Origin: Austropuccinia psidii | Taxonomy: Eukaryota; Basidiomycota; Pucciniomycetes; Pucciniales; Sphaerophragmiaceae | Assembly (NCBI GenBank): GCA_023105745.1 | Contig: JALGQZ010000012.1 | Span: 46,800,535-46,864,534, forward strand | Direction of reading: 5' to 3' | DNA: 64,000 bases | Shown here: one piece after another, positions 1 through 10,870 of the stretch | Layout: each line of letters begins with the position of its first letter | How positions within the stretch are numbered: position 1 is the stretch's first letter | Notes under the pieces: generated by a model | Told to the model about the DNA's origin: nothing | Database searches by the model: none | The model's input: only the letters and a program-made list of their open reading frames with translations | Made by a program: the position numbers and the translations under genes

Positions 1-3000
1 TACTATTTTCTTTTCCTCTCCTTCTTCCAAGGGGGGAATTTCAAGTGGGGGTTTATTTCTTAGTGGGAATAACTCCTTGTCACTTGAGCTGTAAGGTTTT
101 ATTAGACTTACAGGGAAAGTTGGGTGTTTATTCATTAGTTCAACTGTGAGTTCCAATTGCACAGCATTGGGTCCATGAACTGCTTTTATCATAAATGGTC
201 CTGCAAAGGAATCTTTTAATTTCTTTGGGCCTTTTATGTTATTCAAATTAAGGATTGATACTAGGACCAAGTCTCCTATTTTGAAATCAGGTGGCTTATG
301 ACTTTTATCCCATCTTTCTTTTGCATATTTGAAAGAATCTTGTATACATCTGTTTGCATGGTGTCTTGCCTTATCAAGCATTATCTTAAAAATGCTTGCT
401 GTTGGGTGTATATCCACTAAGTCCTTTTTGAGGGTATCATAAGGAAGTCTTGGATTCCAACCTTCCTAGCATTGCTGGTGTTTTGCCAGTAGAAGAATGG
501 ATTGATGTCTTATATGCCAGCTCAAGAGCTGGTATTAGTGTACACAAATCATGGGTAAAACCATCAGAGTCTTTGAATTCTAGCCCATAAGCACAGAATC
601 TTCTGATCATGTCCTCTAAGGTCTGTATCATTCTTTCTGCTAAACCATCAGTTTGGGGATGGTAAGCTGTTGAGAATGATAACTTTGTCCCAAACAAGTT
701 ATGGAGATTTGTCCATAATGCTTAAGTGAACTTTGGGTCTCTGTCACTTATAATATTTTGGAATAAGCCTGCATGGCTAATAACTTTATTCCATATCATT
801 ATGGCTGTGTCCATAGCTGTGTCATCCTTATGACATGCTAGTAACATGGGAGTTTTGCTATACCTGTCAACCAATACTAGGCATGCATTATAGCTTCTGT
901 CTCCTCCCGGAGGTAATTCTGTTACCCAATCCATATGAACTATTTCCCAAGGGGATTTTGGTTCCTGGATTTGGATCATCATTCCAAATTTCTTTCCTGT
1001 GGCTCTGTTGGCTTTTTGACATTTGTAACAGGTTTGGAAGTATTCTATAACATCTTTCTTCCAATTTGGCCACCAAGAGCAGGTTTTTACCCTCTCTAGT
1101 GTCCTGTCTTCTGAAAGGTGTCCAGCTGCAACACTATCATGACACTCATGTAAAATAGTGTTTATGAGGGTTCTATCTGTTAAGGCCATAACACATGTGT
1201 GTTTTGTTCTATGGTAAAGAATTCCATCAAGGAGGTGGAATCTTCCTTCATCATATGCCTTTTTCCATGTTTCATCTAGTTTTGATGAAAGTGATGGGTC
1301 TTTGCAGTCTTTCATTAGAAGTTGGCTTAAGATATGACAATTTTTGTCTATCTTATAGCTTTCTTTAGCTTGGTTAAAGAGTTCTGTGACAATGTCTGTA
1401 ACACATATTCCTTCTATATGGTGTTCTTCTTGTGGTACCCATGCTGGATTGTCAGGGGTATTTGCTAGAGCCCATCTGCTAAGACCATCTACATTTATAT
1501 GAATATTTCCATATTTATGAACAATAGTCATATTTCCTCTATATTCTTGGATAGCAATTTGCCATCTCAGCATATGTCTATTTGGAGTTTTCATATTTAA
1601 TAGAGATTTTACAGCATTACAGTCTGTAATCACATCAAATACTGTTCCATCCAAGTAGTAATGTAATATTTCTAAAGCCCACACTAAGCAGAGGCATTCC
1701 ATTTGGCTTGCTCCATATCTTGCTTCTGTTGGCTTTATCTGTCTTGAAATAAAAAAGATTGGTCCTTCCACTGGTTTATCAGTGATAATTTGTGTCTGGT
1801 GTAGTGCAGCACCCAGTCCTTCTCCACAAGCATCAATGTACAGTTTGAAGGGTAGTTTCCAATATGGCATTAGAAGAAATGGGGCATTTGTTAAGGAATT
1901 TTTCCATTCTTCATATGCCTTGACTCTTTCTTCTGTCATTTCATAGACTGTTTGTTGGTCACATAGTTTATACAAGGATTTAGCAATTTTTGCAAAGTCT
2001 TTTATATGCTGTCTATAGTAACCAGCAAATCCTAGAAATGATTGCATTTCTTTTTTGGTTTCAGGCATTGGCTTAAGTAGTACTGCTGCTACTTTATTGT
2101 TGTCTATGCCTAGACCAAGTCCAGATACCACATGTCCTAGTGCTTTTAACTCACTGTATGCAAAATGACACTTTTTCAAGGAAATTTTCATATTCACTTG
2201 GACTATTTTCTGTAGTACCCTTTCTAGTGTTGTAAGGTGATTTTCCCGAGTTTCTGCACAAACTACGATATCATCAATATAGATGATTAACCATCCTTCT
2301 GATAATTCTTCAGGAAATATGGTATTCATCATTCTTTGATAATGGGAAGGTGCATTTTTTATGCCAAATGGCATTCTTAAGTATTCAAAAATTCCACAGT
2401 GGACTATTATCCTCAGTAGTTTTTTGGCATTGTCTGTTAAGACATTTTGATGAAAACCCTTTAAGGCATCCATGGCTGTGATGAACTTAGCTTGTGACAA
2501 TTGGGTCAATGTCTCATGGATCCTGGGTATTGGATACCTGTCTGGAATGGTAGAGGTGTTCAGGGCTCTGAAGTCTCCTACCATCCTTGATTTTTCATTA
2601 TGCCAAGTTATAATGACAGGTGTAGTGAATTCTACCTGCTCATTATGTCCTACCTTTCTTAATACTCCAAGGTCCATTAATTCTTTAATGTGTACCTCTT
2701 GGGCTTCTCTATCCCTTGGACTAGCTGGGTAAGCAGGTCTTCTTAGTAAAGGTGGGTAAGGTTTTTCCACATTAATAATTATATCCACTTCATGTCCAAT
2801 TATGGCACCTAGTGGCTCTTTGTCAGTTGCAAAGGTATTTTTGTACTTAAATAAGAGGTCAATCAATTTTTCTTCCATTTTTTCTGTTAATTCTTGATTG
2901 AATTCTGCCTCTTCAAGCTGTTCAGATATAAAAAGTTTCTTTTCTGGAATTTTTTCTTCATTCTTAATAACTGTGATTTGTTTTTTGTTATTTAAGAAGC

Positions 3001-3345
3001 CAAACGTTTGTCTTTTGTTGTCTCCTATGGTAAAATATCTATCCTTTTGGTTAGAGATATCTATACCATAAATTGATAAGTAGTCATTCCCAAGTATGAA
3101 GTGATTACTAGTACAGTTGTTCATTACTACAAACTCTACTTTAATTCTGACACATTGTGAGGGATGAGGAAAAATTAGTGTTAAATCAATTATTCCAAGG
3201 GGCTTCATGCTCTCACTTGCACTACTAAATTTGACACCTTGTATTGGCATAAGTTTTTCTTGCCAGTCTGGGACAATTTTTTTTAAATAACCTTTACCAA
3301 CACAGGTGCAATATGCTCCTGCATCTAAGTTAATCTTCCTTCTTG
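1..3345 (-). pseudogene. pol: pol of element A: protease, RT, RNase H, integrase
   Basis: Pol copies the RNA into DNA and integrates it. The protease motif reads [12 protein letters not shown] near 3330, where family copies have DTG; a one-base shift separates it from gag. The open frame 3250-722 (842 codons) holds RT with YIDD at 2282-2271 (about residue 323), RNase H ([13 protein letters not shown] about residue 471, then [11 protein letters not shown]), the integrase HHCC zinc domain ([11 protein letters not shown] ... CYKCQ) and catalytic Asp regions [11 protein letters not shown] and [13 protein letters not shown] stop at 720-722 interrupts integrase; it resumes at 719-437 through the catalytic Glu region [13 protein letters not shown] one-base loss near 467 shifts frame, and bases 1-436 continue the integrase C-terminal region (FKIGDLVLVSI-type). 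Confidence 0.9.
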
Positions 3346-5633
3346 GTTATCAACCATAACAATACTTATACTTGATTTTCCAGCTGTATATCCCATTCCT
3401 CTTGCAGGTTTGGTCCTATATATTTTGGAATCTTGTATATTTTTTAGGTTTGTGTCAGATGTCCCAACCTGTGGTAAGTTTGAGTTAACATCCAGTCCTT
3501 CATAAATTATATCAATATTATTAATTTGTGCATTAATTATATTGATTTCATCACTTTCAGAACTTTCTGATTCTTCTGTCTCTTTTTCAGAGTCAGATTC
3601 CTCTTCTTTGTCATTGTGGTTTTCTGTTTCCACAATTTCATTAATCTTTGCCTTTTTAAGGCAATTATTGGCTAAGTGTCCAATACCTCCACATTTATGG
3701 CATTTTCTTTGCTCATTATTGTTGGATGTATTGGGCTTGAAGGATTCTTTTGATTTATCTTTTTTGATAAATGGTTTCTTTGGGCTTTTAATGTCCAATT
3801 TCTTTCAAGTCCTGCCAATTTTTGTTCTTGTCACTATGTCTTCTAGTGCATTAATGTATTCTTCTGTGGAGCATGGTTCTATACACCTGCTTCTTAGGGT
3901 ATGTTCTAGCTCTCCTCCACATTTCTTGAGTATTTTCATATGCACCATTTTTTGTGACATTTCTGGGTACAATGCATTAAGTCTTTCAACTTGTTTCAAG
4001 AACCAAGTTACAGGTTTGTCTCTGTCTGGGTCAAAGAAAGAATTTTCAAATGCATTTTCTATTTTGTACCTCTAGGCATCATTAGCCCACTTGGTGATTA
4101 TTTCTTGTTTCCACCAAGACCAGGTATTTTTCCCATTTGTTTGCCTTATGCCATAATACCATCTTTTTGTAAATTTCTCAAACAATGAATGTAATCTTGC
4201 AGTGCTTAATTCATCTGGTATGGCATAATCTTCTTGTAGCATGTGAATTGTCTTGATAAATGACATGTGGTCATATGCACCTTCTCCTGTGAATGTTGGC
4301 CATTCTTTCAATTGAGGTGCTTCCTTCATTAAGACTTGGTTATTTTCTTGGTAACTCAAGTGTGTTATGAATGGATTTGTTAATTCCTCTTTTGGTTTAA
4401 CAGGGCTTCTTATGTGAGAAAATGGTGTTGATAACTTTGGCATATTTCAATTAGCCTCATTAATTTTATCCATTTTTTCAGTAATAAGCCTTATTTCACT
4501 TTGAATGTCATCTTTCAGATACATTCTGCTTCATCACTCTTTAATACATGGTCCAAAAGTAATTTTTGGTGTGATGAAGTCTTTTCTTCAAATTTTTCTA
4601 CAGAAATACTTAATTTGTTTAATTTTTCTGTAAGATTGTCAATACTCACATCATAATTGATCGTCAAAGTTTCTTTTTTGATATCACTTATGTATTTGTA
4701 CAACTCTTGTTGTCCTTGTATTAATTTTTGAGTATTGTCAATTAATACTTTTGGTTTATTATTTTCAATCATAAATTCTATGTTATCAATTTCTTTCTTA
4801 TTTTGTGTAACAAGTTTTGTTAAAGATGATAAGCTATTATTTATTTCTTGTAAAGATAATAAACTATTTTTAATTTCTTTAAGAGGTAAAATACTATTTT
4901 TAATCTCTGTTAAAGTATTTACAACATCAGGAGACAAGGTTATTTCTTTGGGAAATGGGGTTGTCTCATTCTTTGTTCCTCTTTGTCTTTTAATTCCATC
5001 AAAGTTCTGGCCATGTTGAAGACATTGTCCATGGCATCTTTTTGGATTTTGGGAATCCTGTAGCTTGGGGAATATGGTTTTCTCCAATTCTTTTTCTTGT
5101 TCTTCTTCCTTTCTTGGGGAAGTGGGTTGACTTGGGGCTTGCTGGTAGAAGCTACTGGGGCTTCTTCCTTGGTTGCCTCCTTCTTTTTGGCATGATACAC
5201 CTTGATCTTTTTGATTTGAGGTTTGGATGATAGTGGATTCCATCCATTGGAGTATCTCACTATTTCCTCCTCTTTGAGGAACTTCTTTAGGATGTGCCAG
5301 GAGTTCATCACTCCTTGGTGTATTTCGGGCAACATTTCCCAATCCTTGTCCTTGTACACCGTGTAGTACTATTTGTATTGGCTCATGTAAATGTCTATTT
5401 GGGCCCTCTGAATGTGATTTGTACCTATTTGAGTTACTCATACTTAGTTCCAATTCAGGTTCAGATATCATGGGCACTTCTGGGACTTGCCTTTGGGATA
5501 AGGCACTTCCTTGTGTGGATTCTGTTCCACTGGGGATATTGCCCTTCCTTTTCCCTTTTGAGGAATCAATTCTACCTCTGAGTCCAGCTCCATCTGATTG
5601 GATGGAGTATTCTGAGCCTCTTCTGGTAGTCAT
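3325..5633 (-). pseudogene. gag: gag of element A (nucleocapsid with CCHC knuckle)
   Basis: Gag would form the cytoplasmic virus-like particle. It starts with ATG at 5633 (MTTRRGSEYSIQSDG), followed by a Ser/Gln/Lys-rich region and a long coiled-coil-like stretch rich in Asn, Ile and Leu (KEIKNSLLSLQEINNSLSS). A globular capsid-like part begins near 4443 (LKEWPTFTGEGAYDHMSF, then LNALYPEMSQKMVHMKIL). One intact zinc knuckle, CHKCGGIGHLANNC (CX2CX4HX4C), sits near 3699-3658, followed by an acidic tail. Frameshifts near 4520 and 4450 and in-frame stops at 4072-4074 (TAG) and 3802-3804 (TGA in place of Trp) break it. An overlapping second frame at 5359-4940 encodes a KDKDWEMLPEIHQGVMNSW-type sequence, which is better conserved in element C than the first frame in the shared part. 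Confidence 0.85.
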
Positions 5634-5707
5634 ATTATAAAAAAAAAGGAATAAGAGGATTTTAGAACAGAAATCCTCTTATGGCAATTTATAAATGAGG
5701 TACTCAC

Positions 5708-5857
5708 CTTCAGAGTCCTGAATAGTGGGTCCTGGAAAGTCCAATATCTTGGCTTTCTTTTTCTTAGTGATTATTGGTGTTGAAGAACTTTGACAAGTTT
5801 CATCCACCAATCTTTCAACAGTGGCTTGGTTGTCCTCTGTTGGGTTGTCTTCAAACA
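5708..5857 (-). other. Exon-like coding segment upstream of gag (element A)
   Basis: A 150-nt open segment is bounded by TTTTTAG on its 5' side and by GAAG/GTGAGT on its 3' side, which look like a splice acceptor and donor. It encodes about 50 residues containing EDNQATVERLVDETC and a lysine run. The same segment with the same borders occurs in element D at 21581-21731. It ends 74 nt before the ATG of gag. A spliced subgenomic RNA is possible. It could also be an N-terminal Gag leader that is simply out of frame here. The splice reading is inference. Confidence 0.4.
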
Positions 5858-6182
5858 CTAAAAAAGACAAATAAATATAAGTCTTTTATATAAAAGTGTT
5901 ATTTTTTGGTAAGATATGGCAATTTTCCACGTAAAAATTGCTTTTATATCTTTTTTTTGTTAAAAAAAATGAAAATAATTGAAGAAATGAAATTAAAATG
6001 AATTAAATAACTTTTTTATTGGTTTTTAATATTTTTAATATTTTTTATGTTTTTATTTTTAAAGAATAAAATAAAAATGAATATGATTCTTTTATAAAAT
6101 TAATTTATAATATAAAATTATTTTTGATTTATAAAATATCTTTTTCAATTACTAGAGTCACTTAAAAAAAATTTTTGCAAGT

Positions 6183-6201
6183 CTAAGGATGTGAAAAACC
6201 A
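6183..6201 (-). promoter_or_regulatory. Candidate primer-binding site, element A
   Basis: Two bases after the LTR end the minus strand reads TGGTTTTTCACATCCTTAG. A TGG start at this distance is the usual place for a site pairing with a tRNA CCA end. The rest does not look like a typical T-arm complement, so the priming tRNA is unknown. Element D has the same sequence at 21287-21305. Confidence 0.4.
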
Positions 6202-6203
6202 CA

Positions 6204-8357
6204 TGTAAGACAGTAAAATTGCTTTCCAAATGCCTCAATAGCATTTAAAATCAATAAATATAAAATTAGTATATAATTTTATTATTATAAATATAATTTA
6301 TTATTGGATAAGCCCAATTAGAATTTTTTTAAAAGTCTTTTAGAGTAAATATCAAGGCCAGGCCCCCAAATTTAAGGTTTGACTATGAAACAATAAGTAA
6401 AAATTACTAATATTTTACTTATTGTACTATGAATGTCCTTATAAATGAAATAAATAAGATAAGAATAATTATAATAATAAAGAATTATTATAATTATGGC
6501 GTAAGAATAATTATATTATTAATGAAATATGATAATATAAATTATATTATAAAATAGAATATAATAAAATAAATATATTAATGTAAAATAATTAATATAT
6601 TCAAAGGCACTTTATTATTGTTAAAAACAAATAACAAAGGCGTAAAAAATTGTTTTTTACTAATAAAAAACAATTAATAACAATAATATTACTAATATTA
6701 AAGTTATAAATTAATATAAATACTATTTATATTAATTAAAGAATTATTAAAAGAATAATAGAGAGAAAAACTATTATAATAAGATAAAATAACCTACTTT
6801 TAATACTTGATATAATAATTTTGAGATATTTTACGCCAAATAATGTAAATAAAACTCATCTAAATTGTATTTACATTCAAAAATAGGGAAAATTACAAAT
6901 ATTCTTGATCTTTACGTGGAAATGAGATTTTAGAGAGATTTTTAACAAAAACAATTAAATAAATGGTTTAATCACGTCAAAATTGATGATTATGATGAGA
7001 TGATCTTTGTTCTTTGATAATATAAAAGTTTTATATATAAAGAATAAAGAAATTACCTTTTTATTGTATTGATTTAATGTTTTTGATGCATCTGAGGGGA
7101 AAACAGAGTGAAAAGTGCTCTATTTATAGTAAATACCTCCCTCTTAGAGTCCAACAGGCTTCTAATTGACGTTTACTGATCATATCCACTGGAATTGATC
7201 AATATTTTAAGGTTTGGTGAAGATTACATCATGATCAAACCATATTACATCATTATTACGCCATTATTTAGAGTTATCACTATAAGTCTAAGTTTGATGA
7301 CGTCAAAGGCTTGGAAGAACCCCAAAATTCGTGGATTTTATTATTTTTAATCATAAACTAATAGTATTCACTAATTTTATCACTCATATGACTGTTAAAC
7401 TTAATTTAAGGTTACTGTGAGTGATCATAAATGATCAAATGAAGCTCAAACTTTGATCCTTAATAACTTTGAAGATTTACACGCTACAGAAATTAAAAAA
7501 GTGAATTCCAATAGCTTGGCATAACCGCATTATGCTGCCAAGAGCATTTCATTACATCATCAAAACTCTATTTTTGCTGATTTTTCTTGTAACTCATCTT
7601 TTCTGTTGAAATTTAATATTTTAAACTTCAAACTATGATTTCAAGGGGTTATACCTTGAATATTATAATAAAAAATACATCATTATTCACTAATGAGCTA
7701 GTAGAGACCAACTTTCTACTTTTTTCTAAGCTTGGACCACTTTCACAACAAAGTGGTCAACAGCTCTGTTGATTTTAATCAATAATTCTGTACAGGTTTT
7801 AACCTTGTTTATAACTTGTGAGATAAACTTCCTTTCTGTATTCCTACAGTAATTACGTGATGACTTTATTTTTGGTTCATCACTCTATCATGCATAATTC
7901 AAGAGATATTAGCTAAAATCCTTGAATATATGCATTGACCAAAAAAGTGCATATATTCAGGTTAATTCCTTAAGTATTGATTTTAAAGCTTAGCTTCATA
8001 ATTTTTTTATATGTGGATTTTTATGGAGAATCCACTGGTATAATTTATCTCACATTTTGTTTCATTGGTTTTGAAATAAATAAGGATTTGTGTATTTTAT
8101 AAGGTATTCTTACTTATAACTTATTAAATATTGACTTTACAGATATGCCATAAAAATGGTATATGTGTATTCTACCATGGGGAATCCAATGGTAAAATTT
8201 ATTTCACATTTTTACTCATTGGTTTTTAAGTTAAACCAAGTTTTATGTCAATTTATGGTATTTTTGTATTTTTAAAAGTACTTATTTTTAATGTATAATT
8301 GTATTAAATATTTCTTGTGACCTTTTTGGGTATGTGGTCATATCTCAAAGGTTCACA
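6204..8357 (-). repeat. 5' LTR of element A (2154 bp)
   Basis: Read on the minus strand it starts TGTGAACCTTTGAGATATG at 8357 and ends GTCTTACA at 6204. It aligns at both ends with the LTR at 18560-21284, which starts TGTGAGCCTTAGAGG and ends CTTACA, and it shares interior blocks such as the ACCATTGGATTCC motif. The only partner LTR would lie left of the window, so the ends rest on comparison with the other copy, the TG...CA termini and the polypurine tract that precedes the second copy. Confidence 0.8.
7121..7128 (-). promoter_or_regulatory. TATA box in LTR of element A
   Basis: Minus strand reads ACTATAAATAGAGC. It lies about 1.2 kb into the LTR, where a U3 promoter would be. The aligned LTR at 18560-21284 has TAGAAATAG at the same place. 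Confidence 0.5.
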
Positions 8358-10870
8358 AATTGTTTAATTTTTTAATAATCATTTTTTTTGGATAAGGGCC
8401 CCCCTGTCCATTTAGAAATCTTGAGTTGGTTTTCAAATTTTGAAGAGGATATGCTCTCATTCCCCCAAAAATTCCACTATAAGGGATAGTGTAAGAAATA
8501 ATTTTACCCACCCCTTATTTTTTATAGTGATTTTGAAAATAATAAACAATAATACAGTAAATTTACATAATTCCTTTTTTTAAACTGGACTGAATAGTAT
8601 TTTTTTCTTGTTTGATTTTAAGTATAAAAAAACCTAAAAATTAATATAACTGAGTAAAGATCACAGTTCAAAAGAAATACTCCTGAATCACAATCAAGAT
8701 CATGGAAATTTTTGGTTAAAGGTGTTAATTGTACCAATCAGTAAAAATTGGTGCTCTTGAGAGTACTTATAAGTAATATGACATAAATTAATGATCATAA
8801 TTTGGGTCCTTTATTCATATAATGACTCTTATTATGCCACAACTCTTCCTTTTTGGAATAATCATTGTGACTCAGACTTTATTTCAAGTCCATCCCCTTT
8901 ATGGTTTGGATTTTCTGTTACCCATAAATGCATTTGAGTTGTTAAGATAATTTGAACAGTGAAAAAGAAAATCTGTACAATTTTTAAAAAAACCCTTTTT
9001 TGCTTTTGGGGGGGATTTTTAAATTTTATTTGGAATTAATAGCACATTGGGGTGTTATTAATATGTAAATTCCCCAAATTATGTCATCAATTTATGAGTT
9101 TTTAATATAAATAGCTCCTTCATAGTTCAATTAATTCCTTCATTGCACAAATACTTCTTCTTTTAAAACAAGTTCAAAAAAACTTTCTTGTAATTTAAGA
9201 AATATTTCAAATAAATTGATTATTTTTAAAAAAATTACTTGATGTAGAGTTTTTTTGATTATTTTTATTTTCGAGTTGTAAAGTGAAGCAAATTTAATGG
9301 ATATTGTTGTAATAGTAGAAAAGTATAATAAATATAATAAATAAACCAAATATTCTTGAGCTCATAAATGGGATATGACCCTTATTCTTAGGAAGAAACA
9401 ATGGAATTTGAAATAAGAAAAATTGAAAAATATGTTAAAAAGGTTTAAGTCAGTAGATCTTGCTAATTCTTGTTTATAATGAAATAAAATTAGAAAAAAT
9501 AAGAAATAGAACCTTAGGTAGTTTATAGTCTTTCCTAGGACCTATCCTGTTTTTATAGTCCTTGTTAAATATTTTTGAATACTTTAAATAGGAATTTTAT
9601 GGTCTTGCCAAGGACCATTGGTTAATTGTGTTGTAATTTGAGTCCTAGTTGAGAATTTTAGTGGGCAGTTTATGGTCTTGCCAAGGACCTTAGGTGGCTT
9701 TCTTTATAGTCTTTGTTCATACTTTGAGTGATTTATTGTTTATATTTGAAGGGGCAGTTTATGGTCTTGCCAATGACCATTGGCTGCTTTTCTGTGATAT
9801 TTATTGATGATTTGAGTGGGAAGTTTATGGTCTTGCCAAGAACCTTATCTTGTGTCCAGGCACTTCTGTTCAATACTTTTAGTTTCCATGACGTTTTATT
9901 TATTTTCAAAGCCAAGTTGTAAATTGAATTCAACAGTTTATAGTCTTATTAAGGACTTTTTTCACTTCAAAAGCATTTTAAGCCTATAAAATAAGAGAAA
10001 TATTTTCTTGCTTAACACCTGTAGCATTCAAAATCAAATATATAAGTTTCATATATTATAAAACATAAGAAACAAGCATAAAAATAGAAACGGCAGCTTA
10101 AAGCCTTGCTTAAGGCTAGTTTTTTTAACTTATAGCCCTGTAGAATTTCAAAATAAAACTCAATTAGCAAATTAAAGAAGCAAAATTATAATCAATAAAA
10201 GATCTAAGCAGTTTAATCCATGCTGAGGGCATTTGTTCTTTATAGCCCTGTAGCCTATCAAGCATGAAATATGTCAGTTTAATTTAATATTCAAATATAA
10301 AGTAAGCATGAAAAATAGAATAAAATAAGCAGTTCATAGGCATACTGAGGGCTCTTTTTATTTATTATTTCCCTTGATTATTTCATTAAGCTAAAAATAA
10401 TACTGAAATTTCAGTAAAATAAAGAATCAGTAATTAAAAAATAACATAAACAATGAAACTGAGGAGTTTAATGCCTTGCTCAGGGCATTTTTTCATATTA
10501 TTTGTAGCCCTGTAGCAAATCAAAAATGTAATATGTAAGCTTCATTTTATATTATGGAGAAAATGAAAAAAAATCCCAGCATTTTAATGTCTTGCTGAGG
10601 ACATATTACTGTTTTGTATGCCCTGTAGCATAAAAATACACAAATTATTAGTAGCTAAACAGAAATAAAATCTAATAAGTCCAAATTATCATTTAGAAAG
10701 AGAAAACACAAGCGGTTGAAAGTCTCTCTGAGGGCTCTTGCCTTTGAAAGTCCTCATTAACTAAAAAAACCTGTAAACAAAAGTCAATACATTTATCCAT
10801 AAAAAACAAAATAATGAGAATACAAAACATGAGCAGTTTAAAGCCTTGCCCAGGGCTTTAGCACCCCTTT
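8358..10870 (-). mobile_element. Element B: internal noncoding remnant of a family-2 retrotransposon
   Basis: Read on the minus strand this aligns with element E from about 37330 to 41930. Shared landmarks are the CCCTTATCC-side block next to the internal polypurine tract (8395-8413), the ATAAAAAATAAGG block (8468-8525), the segment around 9060-9360 (matching 40900-41240), and the hairpin array. No coding block of family 2 is left. Its 3' side is cut by the LTR of element A at 8357. The right border is not clear. Confidence 0.75.
9518..10862 (-). repeat. Hairpin array, 13 units (element B)
   Basis: Minus-strand units have the form stem, CTCAGCAA-like loop, complementary stem, TAAACTGC-like tail. 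Clear units on the plus strand are at 9599-9618 (ATGGTC/GACCAT), 9753-9783 (same stem), 10480-10499 (AATGCC/GGCATT), 10581-10603 (ATGTC/GACAT) and 10840-10859 (AAAGCC/GGCTTT). Degenerate units lie near 9518, 9664, 9817, 9930, 10091, 10207, 10328 and 10711. Between them lies a second motif, TATAGCCCTGTAG, which is the reverse complement of the CTACAGGGCTATA motif in element E. Confidence 0.8.

Larger units (their letters stand above)
1..8357 (-). mobile_element. Element A: Ty3/gypsy retrotransposon, 3' end cut by window
   Basis: On the minus strand the order is 5' LTR (8357-6204), a candidate primer site, a mini-exon-like segment, gag (5633-3325), then protease, RT, RNase H and integrase down to base 1. 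The 3' end of integrase and the 3' LTR lie left of the window. Protease before RT, and integrase after RNase H, is the Ty3/gypsy order. The outer LTR end at 8357 abuts sequence that matches the internal noncoding part of element E, so A inserted into an older family-2 copy (element B). At least two in-frame stops and several frameshifts make it non-autonomous now, but the RT YIDD motif is intact. Confidence 0.9.

Noticed and set aside
2472..2732. Open frames opposite to RT, protease and gag
   Set aside because: They are the reverse strand of well-supported retroelement genes, differ between copies and have no motif of their own.
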